A program made the translations under genes and the position numbers. 64,000 nt of DNA. Source: Chryseobacterium sp. ON_d1 (GTDB lineage: Bacteria > Bacteroidota > Bacteroidia > Flavobacteriales > Weeksellaceae). Location of the stretch: contig NZ_BJTC01000019.1 in the NCBI RefSeq assembly GCF_006829085.1, positions 1 to 64,000 on the forward strand. The letters are read 5' to 3'. Shown here in pieces: positions 40,066 to 48,854 of the stretch (its first letter is position 1; every line of letters starts with the position of its first letter). A model generated the notes under the pieces. The model was not told where the DNA came from. It saw nothing but the letters and a program-made list of their open reading frames with translations, and made no database searches.

Positions 40066-40425
40066 TTATTTAAAATCCATAAAGTCATCTTTTTCAAGAT
40101 AATGATTGAGGGCATTGATAAGCTGAGAAGAAGTAACCTCTGCATGCTGTCTGAAAGCAAGATCCACCACATCCTGAATATTCTCATCAGAACACATATA
40201 ATTCAGCTTATTATGATATACAAAATCAGGTAAAATTTCATTATCATTCTCACCAATATCCAAAGGATCTCCGATAAAAACCTTCATTTCAGGTTCAAAC
40301 CTGTCTTTTGAAGAATAGACTGCATAGTTGTATTCAGGGTCATAAAATTCCTTCCTGTCTTGTTTATGCTTCACAAGTTCCAGAAATTCTTCTATAGGAT
40401 ACATCTGATTTTTAATTTCATCCAT
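40066..40425 (-). CDS. Acidic protein of unknown function, possibly DUF7716-like
   Basis: The 119-residue protein has no signal or membrane segment. The C-terminal half ends VVDLAFRQHAEVTSSQLINALNHYLEKDDFMDFK, similar in style to DUF7716 proteins (a conserved ALNYYLENDAF segment, sometimes seen as immunity or toxin-associated proteins). I am unsure. It sits alone between the two sigma modules, with a terminator. No toxin gene is next to it. Confidence 0.55.
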   Translation of the reverse strand: MDEIKNQMYPIEEFLELVKHKQDRKEFYDPEYNYAVYSSKDRFEPEMKVFIGDPLDIGENDNEILPDFVYHNKLNYMCSDENIQDVVDLAFRQHAEVTSSQLINALNHYLEKDDFMDFK

Positions 40426-40483
40426 TTTATATTTTTTAACAGCTCAACGTTCTAAAGATAGAAAATTTATAAACCAACAGTTT

Positions 40484-41299
40484 CTAATTCAGTTTATTTA
40501 AAGCGTTCTGCAATGATCCGATATCTAGTAAATCAAGCTTTGCCCCTACTATGATGATGATCAAAAGAACAAGCGTCAAAAATAAAATGATAAAAATATA
40601 CATCGATACAAACCATATAACAGTATTCAAAATGTTTCCTTTAATTCCCATCTTATTTATGAAAAACTTCTGTGAACGCTCAAACCATGACTTTTTCTTT
40701 TCCTGTTTCAGATTTATTTCAATTCCGTTAAGTTCATCTACCAAGCGGACTACATCATCAATATATCTTCCGTACATATAATAAATCCAATATTTGATAA
40801 TAAAAGCGATTAAAAATAGGGTAATCAGAAGACTGACCCCGAAGATTGCCAGATTATATTCCCTATCAAAGTGAAAGTTAATTTTGATCAGAGACAAAAG
40901 GAATCCAAGAGGAATATAAGCTATATAATAGGAAATATAAATTTCTTTTGAGATGAGAAGCTGGGTTTTAAGGTTGAACAGGTCATAATTGGTATTGATA
41001 CTGTTTTTCCTGAGCAGCTTATACAGTTTCAGAAAACGGGAATAAAAATAGATAATAATAGCAACCGTCAGAATAGTGACAAATGCTGATATGATTTTAA
41101 TATTAGAATCAGCGGAGGCAAACGGGAAGCCTGTTAAAAGTAAAGGCAGCGTTACAATCATCAGCCAGAATTCTGTCTGCATATTCACTTTCAGCATCTG
41201 CAGCGGAGAATGTATTTCCCTCTTCTTTTCCAGGGAAATTTCAGGGGATTCCTGTCCTGTATCTTTATTCCAAAGTTCTTTAAAATTTTCTAAGTCCAT
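40484..41299 (-). CDS. Membrane protein paired with ECF sigma factor 2, with C-terminal extension
   Basis: The 271-residue protein repeats the layout of the 196-residue protein at 38823 (start MDLENFKELWNKDTGQ, four TM helices, YYMYGRYIDDVVRLVDELN). It adds about 75 residues with WFERSQKFFINKMG and a further long TM helix (about 224-249). It starts 11 bp after sigma factor 2. The extra segment may give a different sensing or anchoring function. Confidence 0.8.
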   Translation of the reverse strand: MDLENFKELWNKDTGQESPEISLEKKREIHSPLQMLKVNMQTEFWLMIVTLPLLLTGFPFASADSNIKIISAFVTILTVAIIIYFYSRFLKLYKLLRKNSINTNYDLFNLKTQLLISKEIYISYYIAYIPLGFLLSLIKINFHFDREYNLAIFGVSLLITLFLIAFIIKYWIYYMYGRYIDDVVRLVDELNGIEINLKQEKKKSWFERSQKFFINKMGIKGNILNTVIWFVSMYIFIILFLTLVLLIIIIVGAKLDLLDIGSLQNALNKLN

Positions 41300-41310
41300 A
41301 GTGTTATTGT

Positions 41311-41820
41311 TTAATAGGAACCTGAATTTTGGCTGGTAATAATCTCTTTAAGTTTTTCTTTTGCCCTCTTCAGCTTTACCCGGGTATTTACTTCGGTAAT
41401 TCCCAACTGTACTGCAATATCTTTTCCTGAAAAACCTTCTAAAAAGAAAAATATAAGGGCTTTATCAATGGGGCTCAACTTATGGATGGCTTCATACATT
41501 CTCTTCATATTTACATCATCCGTATCATTATAAGTTTCCTGCCGGACACTCAGCCTATCGATGTCCTGATTCTGTATAAAACTACGTTTTTTTTCACTTC
41601 GCAGAAAAACAATTGCAGTATTAAGCGCAGTTCTGTACAGCCATGTAGAGAAATCACTTCGGTTTTGAAAATCACCGTATGATTTCCAGGCCTGATAGAT
41701 GATCTCCTGATAGAGGTCATTCTGATCGTCCTTATTATCCATATACATTTTAGAGATCTTGAAAACCACTCCTTTATGTTTTTCAATCTTTTCTAAAAAT
41801 TCTTTTTCCGGTGAAGACAT
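41311..41820 (-). CDS. ECF sigma-70 factor, copy 2
   Basis: The 169-residue protein has region 2 (KDDQNDLYQEIIYQAWKSYGDFQNRSDFSTWLYRTALNTAIVFL) and region 4 (LSPIDKALIFFFLEGFSGKDIAVQLGITEVNTRVKLKRAKEKLKEII). It is the paralogue of the factor at 39426. The pair implies two divergent regulons from one ancestor. Confidence 0.93.
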   Translation of the reverse strand: MSSPEKEFLEKIEKHKGVVFKISKMYMDNKDDQNDLYQEIIYQAWKSYGDFQNRSDFSTWLYRTALNTAIVFLRSEKKRSFIQNQDIDRLSVRQETYNDTDDVNMKRMYEAIHKLSPIDKALIFFFLEGFSGKDIAVQLGITEVNTRVKLKRAKEKLKEIITSQNSGSY

Positions 41821-41906
41821 GATTTACACACTGATCCATAGATGATATTTCTAAAAAACATCATCTTATTATAACACAAAACTTTAATTTCCGGCATTAA
41901 GTTAAA

Positions 41907-41945
41907 AAAATCCTCAATAAACCACTTTGTTTATTGAGGATTTTT
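41907..41945 (-). terminator. Terminator of the aldehyde dehydrogenase gene
   Basis: TCCTCAATAAAc and GTTTATTGAGGA (41911-41940) form an 11-bp stem followed by Ts; located 30 bp after the stop. Confidence 0.85.
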
Positions 41946-41974
41946 ATTTTATGTTAAATACAATATCGGTACGA

Positions 41975-43603
41975 TCAGAAAATATAATCTGTACTTAAAA
42001 AGTTGGAATCATGTTCTCTTACAATAGTATTCAGCAATTCTTTGTTGGATTCCGTCAGTTTTGCAGCTACCAAAGATCTGATAGAGAATGAACGCAGGGC
42101 ATCAAAAACTGAAAGTGTTCCCTCCGCACTGTCCTTTCTTCCGGTAAAAGGGAAGACATCCGGACCTCTTTGTGCCTGACAGTTGATATTGACACGGCTA
42201 ACAAGATTTACAAACGGATCGATCAGTCTTGCCACTTCCTGAGGATCTTCACTGAAAATGCTCACCTGCATCCCGTGCGAAGCATTCACCTGATATTCTA
42301 TAGGCTCTTCTATATCTTCAAACGGAACAACAGGAATCACGGGGCCAAACTGCTCTTCATGATACAGCTTCATACTACTGTTCACAGGATATACTACCGC
42401 AGGGAAAACAAAAGATTCATCTGTATACCCTCCATCTTTATTCAGAACTGCAGCTCCTTTCTGTAGGGCATCATCAATACATTCTTTTAAATAAGGAGGT
42501 TTATTGACTTCCGGAAGCGGTGTTACTTTCACATCTTTCTCCCATGGAAGCCCCGGTTTCAAAGCAGAAACAGCCGCACTCAGCTTTTCAGTAAACTCCG
42601 GAGCCACTTCTTTCTGAACAAATATAAGCTTGAGCGCTGTGCAACGCTGTCCGTTGAAAGAAAGAGAGCCTAAAATACATTCGCTTACCGCTACATCCAG
42701 GTTTGCATTTTTGGTAACAATGGCTGCATTCTTCGCATCCAGACTTAAAATGGCTCTTAAACGGTTTACCTTAGGATGCAGTTTTTTCAGCCCATTCGCT
42801 ACTTTACTAGAGCCGATGAAAGCAAGGACATTCACTTTTCCGCTTTCCATGATCGGGGTAATGATTTCTGAGCCTTTTCCATATAAAGTATTCACTGTTC
42901 CCTTCGGAAATGCTTCTTTGAAGGCTTCTAACAATGGATAATGAGCCAATACACCATGTTTCGGAAGCTTGAAAAGAATGGTATTCCCCATAATCAGGGC
43001 AGGAATCAATGTGGTAAAAATTTCATTCAGAGGATAATTGAACGGCCCCATACTTAAAACAACTCCAAGCGGTGCTCTTCTGATCTGCGCAATGGTTCCC
43101 TCCGCCTGTTGAAAACGGGAAGATTCTCTATCCAGATCTTTCAGGGCATCAATGGTTTGATTGATATAATCTACAGTACGGTCAAATTCTTTCGTAGAAT
43201 CGGCCAGTGTTTTCCCGATTTCCCACATCAGCAGCTTAATGATCAGATCTCTTTGCTGAATCATCAGGTACACGAATTTCTGCATACACTTAATTCGTCC
43301 TTCCACAGACATGGTGGGCCATTCACCAAGACCGTTATCATAGGCTTTTACACAGGCTTCAAGAACTTCCATAGCTTCATCCGGGCCAATATTCGGGATG
43401 CTTCCCAGAAGCTTCCTTTCTAATCCGTTTTCTGTAGGAATGCATACAGGTGAATAGATTTCCATGACATCGCCGTTCCACTCTACCAGTTCGCCATTCA
43501 AAAGATAAGTTCTTTGGTGAATCACCGGAACTTTATATTCTTCAGGGATTTCGTTTTCACTTTTAAAAATGTGATGAAATGATGCTGTATTTTCTGAACT
43601 CAT
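41975..43603 (-). CDS. Aldehyde dehydrogenase, GapN-like (NADP glyceraldehyde-3-phosphate dehydrogenase type)
   Basis: The 542-residue protein carries the ALDH nucleophile FNGQRCTAL (Cys321), FNYPLNEIF with Asn189, and the GxxxxG-type FIGSSKVANG. The general-base position, normally Glu in LELGGK, reads LSLDAK (residues 286-291), so Ser287 replaces Glu. Family resemblance is to non-phosphorylating GapN-like enzymes, but activity may be altered. It may produce NADPH from G3P or act on another aldehyde. Single gene. Confidence 0.85.
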   Translation of the reverse strand: MSSENTASFHHIFKSENEIPEEYKVPVIHQRTYLLNGELVEWNGDVMEIYSPVCIPTENGLERKLLGSIPNIGPDEAMEVLEACVKAYDNGLGEWPTMSVEGRIKCMQKFVYLMIQQRDLIIKLLMWEIGKTLADSTKEFDRTVDYINQTIDALKDLDRESSRFQQAEGTIAQIRRAPLGVVLSMGPFNYPLNEIFTTLIPALIMGNTILFKLPKHGVLAHYPLLEAFKEAFPKGTVNTLYGKGSEIITPIMESGKVNVLAFIGSSKVANGLKKLHPKVNRLRAILSLDAKNAAIVTKNANLDVAVSECILGSLSFNGQRCTALKLIFVQKEVAPEFTEKLSAAVSALKPGLPWEKDVKVTPLPEVNKPPYLKECIDDALQKGAAVLNKDGGYTDESFVFPAVVYPVNSSMKLYHEEQFGPVIPVVPFEDIEEPIEYQVNASHGMQVSIFSEDPQEVARLIDPFVNLVSRVNINCQAQRGPDVFPFTGRKDSAEGTLSVFDALRSFSIRSLVAAKLTESNKELLNTIVREHDSNFLSTDYIF

Positions 43604-43752
43604 AAATCTTTCTATTTTTTTATATGATAAGATTCTCCTTCTTCCGGAGAATTAATAATATAAAGGTAGAGGTAAATTGTTTTGAAAAAAATATTCTGAC
43701 AATAGATTTGATCTATTTGAATTAAAATTAATCTCAGATCCTGAAAAAAGAA

Positions 43753-43760
43753 TAATTTAG
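43753..43760 (+). promoter_or_regulatory. Near-match -7 box TAATTTAG of the exported tpx gene
   Basis: Seven of eight positions match TAnnTTTG, 17 bp before the ATG. Confidence 0.4.
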
Positions 43761-43777
43761 CATAAAAATTAAATTTC

Positions 43778-44347
43778 ATGTTTTCAAAATTAGTTTTCAG
43801 TACACTCTTATTCTGTTCTGCAGTGGGCTTTGCTCAAAAATCTAAAGCGATCAATACAGTTTTAATGGGAGGAAAGGAGGTCCATACCTATGCCAAATTG
43901 CCGGCACTGAATAAGCCTGCTCCTAAATTTACCCTAACAGATATCAATATGAATGATCAGACCCTGGATTCCTACAAAGGCAGATATGTTATCCTGAATA
44001 TCTTTCCAAGTGTAGATACCGGAGTGTGTTCTGCATCTGTACATCATTTCAATGAAGAGGCAGGAAATCTTCCTAATACGGTAGTACTTTGTATTTCAAA
44101 AGATCTGCCTTTTGCCCAGAAAAGATTCTGTGGTGCCGAAGGAATCAAAAATGTAGTAATGCTTTCCGATTTCCGTTCCGATTTCGGATGGAATTATGGT
44201 GTAGAACTTGTAGATTCCGCCATGAAAGGACTTCTGAGCAGAGCGGTTGTTGTGATAGATCCTTCAGGAAAGATCATTTATGAAGAGCAGGTACCTGATA
44301 TTTCCCAGGAACCGAATTATGAAGCGGCGATTGCCGCTGTAAAATAA
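43778..44347 (+). CDS. Exported thiol peroxidase paralogue
   Basis: The 189-residue protein adds a signal peptide (MFSKLVFSTLLFCSAVGFAQ) to a Tpx domain with peroxidatic site PSVDTGVCSAS (Cys84) and resolving site QKRFCGAEGI (Cys118). It aligns end to end with the cytoplasmic Tpx at 21817 (about 50 percent identical). In the active site the usual Pro next to Thr is Gly (DTGVC rather than DTPTC). It probably detoxifies peroxides in the periplasm. An extra Cys105 could form other disulfides. Confidence 0.92.
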   Translation: MFSKLVFSTLLFCSAVGFAQKSKAINTVLMGGKEVHTYAKLPALNKPAPKFTLTDINMNDQTLDSYKGRYVILNIFPSVDTGVCSASVHHFNEEAGNLPNTVVLCISKDLPFAQKRFCGAEGIKNVVMLSDFRSDFGWNYGVELVDSAMKGLLSRAVVVIDPSGKIIYEEQVPDISQEPNYEAAIAAVK

Positions 44348-44410
44348 TAAATCATATTAAACCATTAAGAAAAATTAAAGAGTTAAGAATATTAATGTAA
44401 AGATTGATAT

Positions 44411-44815
44411 TCTTAATGGCTTAAAAAATAAAACTCAGCGAATTGCTGAGTTTTTTCTGTATCATAGTTGGATCAACGCTAAGGCGCAAAATGATATTTA
44501 AAAAGACTGCTGTAAGGCGCAGGGATTTTATCTCTGATAAAATTTCACACCACCTCTGTCATTGCAAACCGAAGGTGAAGCAATCTCAATGTTCTCTCGC
44601 AGATTGGGCAGATAAATATGTGACTTTTAAACATCTTTGATGTTTACCTTCACTTATCTTAACAACTAAAATTTTCTTAATGGTTCAAAAAATAAAACTC
44701 AGTGACTTGCTGAGTTTTTCTGTATTATAGTTGGAAAACGCTAAGGCGCAAAATGACATTTAAAAAGACCGTTCTAAGGCGCAAGCATTTTATCTCCTAT
44801 ACAATTGATAATGTT
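44411..44815. repeat. Tandem duplication, 264-bp period, containing family R1
   Basis: The segment TCTTAATGGCTTAAAAAATA... starting 44411 (hairpin AACTCAGC/GCTGAGTT, TAGTTGG, then R1 text AACGCTAAGGCGCAAAATGA) recurs from 44675 with the same order and about 80 percent identity. Unit 1 also holds GTCATTGCAAACCGAAGGTG...GCAATCTCAATG. No gene is present here. The hairpins at 44431-44456 and 44696-44719 look like terminators. Confidence 0.7.
44431..44456 (+). terminator. Terminator-like hairpin after the exported tpx gene
   Basis: AACTCAGC-gaatt-GCTGAGTT followed by TTTT. It is 84 bp after the stop codon and is duplicated at 44696-44719. Confidence 0.7.
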
Positions 44816-44918
44816 TCATTTTAATAAGGAGAAGAAATTTTAATCTCCATCTCCTCCAATAGAATTAAATTCTTTTGTTGAATAGTGTAGGAGCAGCAAC
44901 GTAAGCATACAATGAAAT

Positions 44919-45058
44919 CATCAATAGCATCGGGCTTTAGCCCGATATAAAAAGATAAATACCAAAGGCTTTAGCCGAAATTTAAAATTAAGTTTCGGCT
45001 AAAGCCAATCCATATTACTCACGAAAGAAAACGGGCTAAAGCCCGTTTCTATTGATGA
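44919..45058. repeat. Large palindromic repeat of family R2 (about 140 bp)
   Basis: CATCAATAGcaTCGGGCTTTAGCCCG at the left and CGGGCTAAAGCCCGTTTCTATTGATG at the right form an inverted pair. The inner hairpin GGCTTTAGCCGAAA...TTTCGGCTAAAGCC (44967-45006) is almost perfect. It overlaps the stop codon of the MBL gene at 45049. Other copies: 31345, 51149 and 59345. Confidence 0.8.
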
Positions 45059-45816
45059 GATTCTACCAGCACTTCTCCATCTTTCAAAACCATATACTCC
45101 TGTCCCACTTCCTTTGAAACATTTTTCAAATCCTGATCATCAAATACCTGAGGAACGTAATGTTTCTCATGGGCAAACAGTCCATAATGGATGGGTATAA
45201 GCTTCCTCGCATGCAGAAGATGAGCTGCTGCAAAGGCTTCTTTCAGATTAAGCGATGCAGGAATGGGACTGTATTCCAATCCGATGATCTCAAAGTTGAC
45301 CACCACTCCGTTGACGGGTAAGAAAGCAAGATCTATATTGGGATTTTCTTTTCCAAGCTTCCAGAACTGGTTGTGCCAGATGGTATCTCCGCCATGAAAG
45401 ATCTTAGTTTCTCCATCATCCACAATCCAGGAAGACTGTATTTCTCCCAAACCATCCATCGCAAACACAGGCTTGAAAGTGATATTGTTTTCCGTGAAGG
45501 TTTCATCAAGATCAAGAACAATCATCTCCACTTCATCTAAAATTTTTCTTACCACAGCTTCAAGCCCTTTATAAACGATCAGTTTTCCATCCTTCTTTAA
45601 ACACTTTCGGATCACTCCTTTATCAAAATGATCAAGATGCATATGGGTAAACAGGATATAATCTGCCTCTACATGATCTGAAAACGCTATAAGATTTTCC
45701 ACGGCATCCCCTAAGACGGGTTTATAATAGGAGTAATCTTCTACAGCATCTATTAAGATGGTTTTGTGATGCGATGTAAGTTTGACCCCTGCCCAGTTTA
45801 ATTTTTGTATTTCCAT
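45049..45816 (-). CDS. MBL-fold metallo-hydrolase (UlaG-like)
   Basis: The 255-residue protein has MEIQKLNWAGVKLTSHHKTILIDAVEDY, the metal site FTHMHLDHFDKG, HGGDTIWHNQF and IPIHYGLFAH. This small UlaG-like layout is common for L-ascorbate-6-phosphate lactonase relatives and of unknown substrate here. The last codons and the TAG stop are supplied by the R2 repeat. No signal peptide. Confidence 0.9.
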   Translation of the reverse strand: MEIQKLNWAGVKLTSHHKTILIDAVEDYSYYKPVLGDAVENLIAFSDHVEADYILFTHMHLDHFDKGVIRKCLKKDGKLIVYKGLEAVVRKILDEVEMIVLDLDETFTENNITFKPVFAMDGLGEIQSSWIVDDGETKIFHGGDTIWHNQFWKLGKENPNIDLAFLPVNGVVVNFEIIGLEYSPIPASLNLKEAFAAAHLLHARKLIPIHYGLFAHEKHYVPQVFDDQDLKNVSKEVGQEYMVLKDGEVLVESHQ

Positions 45817-46044
45817 ATTCTTTTTTCAGCAAAGAAAAAGACTTCCGAAAGGCAAGGCAATAAACAAAAGATAATTAATGAGGGTGTTTTGAGGATGGGA
45901 GCTGAGGGATGGAAGATAGGAGTTATTGAGGTGATAGAATAACTATACCTCTCTTTTATTTGAAACGATTGATCAGTTTAATTATTAAATCTATAGAAAA
46001 TAATAGGGAAACGGATAGTAACTTCCAGCTCCCCCTCTTCCAAC

Positions 46045-46587
46045 TTACACAATCCTCTTCCTGATCCTGCTTAAGGAAATAGGTGTAATGCCAATATAAG
46101 AGGCCAGATATTTCAGAGGAATATTCTGAATATAATGAGGTTTATTCTTCAGCAGGTATTCATAGAGGTCCTGTGGTGTATTTTTCAGTAAAAGCATTTC
46201 CCTTTTCATAGCCGCATTCAGTTTTCTGCTGAGATAATAATTCTGTACAAAACGACAGTGCGGATTTACAGCAAATAGATTTTTCACTTCATCCAAAGTG
46301 ATTTCCCAGGCCAGTCCGCTGCTGATAGATTCGTAAACGACATCTGAGGCTTTTTCTTCAACAGTAAAAATATCCCCGGGAAAGTAAAATTCTGCACAGA
46401 TTTCAGTATCAATATCCGATGTGCTGTTGATGTAGTATTTCCGGACAAGCCCATCTTCAAGAAGATAGGCTTTGCGGTCCGGAAATATGATTTTTTTTGG
46501 AAATTCAACCTCAGCAAACTTCTCCCATACAGGATCAACATCCTCTACGTTCAGGTGTGAAAACAGTCTTTTGTTGATTATTGCCAA
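46045..46587 (-). CDS. Crp/Fnr-family transcriptional regulator 3, TTG start
   Basis: The 180-residue protein has the effector domain (FPDRKAYLLEDGLVRKYYINSTSDIDTEICAEFYFPGDIF) and the HTH PLKYLASYIGITPISLSRIRKRIV. The only possible start in the frame is TTG at 46587, because a stop codon precedes it. It begins 16 bp after the hutU stop, so translation is probably coupled to it. No clear FNR-like site was found near it. Confidence 0.88.
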   Translation of the reverse strand: MAIINKRLFSHLNVEDVDPVWEKFAEVEFPKKIIFPDRKAYLLEDGLVRKYYINSTSDIDTEICAEFYFPGDIFTVEEKASDVVYESISSGLAWEITLDEVKNLFAVNPHCRFVQNYYLSRKLNAAMKREMLLLKNTPQDLYEYLLKNKPHYIQNIPLKYLASYIGITPISLSRIRKRIV

Positions 46588-46603
46588 TGTTGAATTTTAT
46601 GTG

Positions 46604-48589
46604 TTACAATAAATTTTCGTCTACAAGATTCGGAAGAGTTACCTTCAGATTCGGTTCTGCTTCCATAGCTCTTTTAATAGCGAAAATAGCGCCTTCATTT
46701 CTTGCCCAGCTTCTTCTTGAGATCCCGTTGTTTACGTCCCAGAAAAGCATAGACTTCAGTCTTCTGTCGGCATCATCGCTTCCGTCAAGAAGCATTCCGA
46801 AACCTCCGTTGATCACTTCTCCCCAACCTACACCGCCTCCATTGTGAATGGAAACCCATGTAGCTCCACGGAAACTGTCACCAATCACATTGTGAATGGC
46901 CATATCTGCAGTAAACCTTGAACCGTCATAGATATTGGAAGTCTCTCTGTAAGGAGAATCTGTTCCCGACACATCATGGTGGTCTCTACCTAATACTACA
47001 GGTCCGATTTCTCCGTTTTTAATGGCTTTATTGAAGGCTTCAGCAATTTTCATTCTTCCTTCTGCATCTGCGTAAAGAATTCTTGCCTGAGAACCTACCA
47101 CCAGTTTATTTTCCTGGGCTCCTTTGATCCACTGAATATTGTCTTTCATCTGCTGCTGGATTTCTTCAGGAGAGTTTTTAATCATTTCTTCCAATACGGC
47201 ACATGCAATGTCATCCGTCTTTTTCAGATCTTCGGGGTTCCCGCTGGTACATACCCAACGGAATGGCCCAAAGCCATAATCAAAACACATAGGTCCCATA
47301 ATATCCTGTACATAACTCGGATATCTGAATTCTCTGCCTAATGTTGGGTTTTCTGCCATCACATCAGCCCCTGCTCTGGAAGCTTCTAGTAAGAAAGCAT
47401 TTCCGTAGTCAAAGAAATAGGTTCCTTTTGCTGTATGTTTGTTGATCGCTGCAGCATGTCTTCTCAATGTTTCCTGAACTTTTTCTTTGAATAATTCAGG
47501 GTTTTCAGCCATCATAGTATTTGATTCTTCAAAAGTCTGCCCTACAGGATAGTAACCGCCAGCCCATGGATTGTGAAGTGAAGTCTGGTCTGATCCGATG
47601 TCAATTCTCAAATCCTCCTGATCGAATTTCTCCCAAACATCAACAATATTTCCAAGGTAGGCCAGAGAAACCGTTTCTTTGTTAGCCTGTGCTTCTCTTA
47701 CTCTTTTCACCAAAGCATCAAGATCCTCATGAATCTCATTCACCCACTTCTGATCATGACGGATCTTGGTAATTTTCGGATTCACTTCGGCACATACCGT
47801 TACACAGCCTGCAATATTACCCGCTTTTGGCTGCGCACCGCTCATTCCTCCTAATCCTGAGGTTACGAAAAGACCTCCTTTCGGTTCTTTTTTGATTTTT
47901 CTGAAAGCATTCAATGCTGTAATGGTTGTCCCGTGAACAATTCCCTGCGGGCCAATATACATATAGCTTCCAGCTGTCATTTGTCCGTATTGGGTAACCC
48001 CCAATGCATTGAACTTCTCCCAATCATCCGGTTTAGAATAGTTCGGAATCATCATTCCGTTCGTAACCACTACTCTTGGAGCATCTTTATGAGAAGGGAA
48101 CAATCCCATCGGATGTCCTGAATACATTACCAATGTCTGCTCATCGCTCATTTCAGACAGATATTTCATTGTCAGCAGATACTGTGCCCAGTTGGAGAAT
48201 ACAGCTCCGTTTCCACCATAAGTAATCAATTCGTGAGGGTGTTGTGCTACTGCATAATCCAGGTTGTTCTGAATCATCAGCATAATCGCTTTCGCCTGTT
48301 CAGATTTTCCCGGATAATCTGTGATTGGCCTTGCCTTCATTTCATAATCCGGACGGAAACGGTACATATAAATCCTACCGTAATCTTCCAGTTCCTGCTT
48401 AAATTCAGGGATGAGTTCTGTATGAAATTTAGGATCAAAATAACGTAAAGCATTCTTCAATGCCAGTTTTTTCTCTTCTTCTCCTAAAATTTCTTTACGC
48501 TTCGGAGCATGGTTGATATTGGTTTCGTATGGTTTCGGTTGTGGCAGCTGATCAGGAATCCCCTGCTGTATCTGTTCTTGAAATGTCAT
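46604..48589 (-). CDS. hutU: Urocanate hydratase
   Basis: This 661-residue protein is the long type of urocanase found in Bacteroidota and others, with EAMKARPITDYPGK-like region, ITYGGNGAVFSNWAQYL, NAD-binding GLGGMSGAQPKAGN and the C-terminal DYGFGPFRWVCTSG (Cys). It converts urocanate to imidazolone propionate in histidine breakdown. No hutH or hutI is next to it. A third Crp-type gene follows it. Confidence 0.96.
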   Translation of the reverse strand: MTFQEQIQQGIPDQLPQPKPYETNINHAPKRKEILGEEEKKLALKNALRYFDPKFHTELIPEFKQELEDYGRIYMYRFRPDYEMKARPITDYPGKSEQAKAIMLMIQNNLDYAVAQHPHELITYGGNGAVFSNWAQYLLTMKYLSEMSDEQTLVMYSGHPMGLFPSHKDAPRVVVTNGMMIPNYSKPDDWEKFNALGVTQYGQMTAGSYMYIGPQGIVHGTTITALNAFRKIKKEPKGGLFVTSGLGGMSGAQPKAGNIAGCVTVCAEVNPKITKIRHDQKWVNEIHEDLDALVKRVREAQANKETVSLAYLGNIVDVWEKFDQEDLRIDIGSDQTSLHNPWAGGYYPVGQTFEESNTMMAENPELFKEKVQETLRRHAAAINKHTAKGTYFFDYGNAFLLEASRAGADVMAENPTLGREFRYPSYVQDIMGPMCFDYGFGPFRWVCTSGNPEDLKKTDDIACAVLEEMIKNSPEEIQQQMKDNIQWIKGAQENKLVVGSQARILYADAEGRMKIAEAFNKAIKNGEIGPVVLGRDHHDVSGTDSPYRETSNIYDGSRFTADMAIHNVIGDSFRGATWVSIHNGGGVGWGEVINGGFGMLLDGSDDADRRLKSMLFWDVNNGISRRSWARNEGAIFAIKRAMEAEPNLKVTLPNLVDENLL

Positions 48590-48779
48590 ATTGCTATTTA
48601 AAGGTCTATGTTTTTAAACAATGTTTGAAGTTTTAAAGATATTCAAATTAGGAAATATAGGCAAGGGGAGAGAGTGAAAAGGCAAAATGGTAAAATGGCG
48701 AAATCGCTAATTTGCTATTTTGCATTCCTGAAATAACCAAAATTTCACTTTAAGTACTATATTTGAATAAATGCACCTT

Positions 48780-48839
48780 ATTCCCCTCCGTTGGAGGGGT
48801 GGATTCCAAAGTTGATAACTTTGGAAGACGGGGTGGTTA
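48780..48839 (-). repeat. R3 double-hairpin repeat, left inverted copy flanking DUF559
   Basis: Read on the minus strand: AACCACCCCGTC, stem TTCCAAAGT-tatca-ACTTTGGAA, TCCACCCCTCC and AACGGAGGGGAAT. It is exactly 60 bp and ends 15 bp before the DUF559 ATG. The stem differs from the right copy by compensatory changes. Confidence 0.9.
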
Positions 48840-48854
48840 AAAATAAACACAATC

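Noticed and set aside
40066..40425. Immunity protein of a toxin system
   Set aside because: Only weak resemblance to DUF7716; no toxin or polymorphic-toxin gene is nearby.
45841..45857. FNR-like palindrome CTTCCGAAAGGCAAG near Crp/Fnr 3
   Set aside because: Arms are uneven, it is one base short of the 16-bp form, and it lies only about 25 bp before the MBL start, unlike the two good cases.
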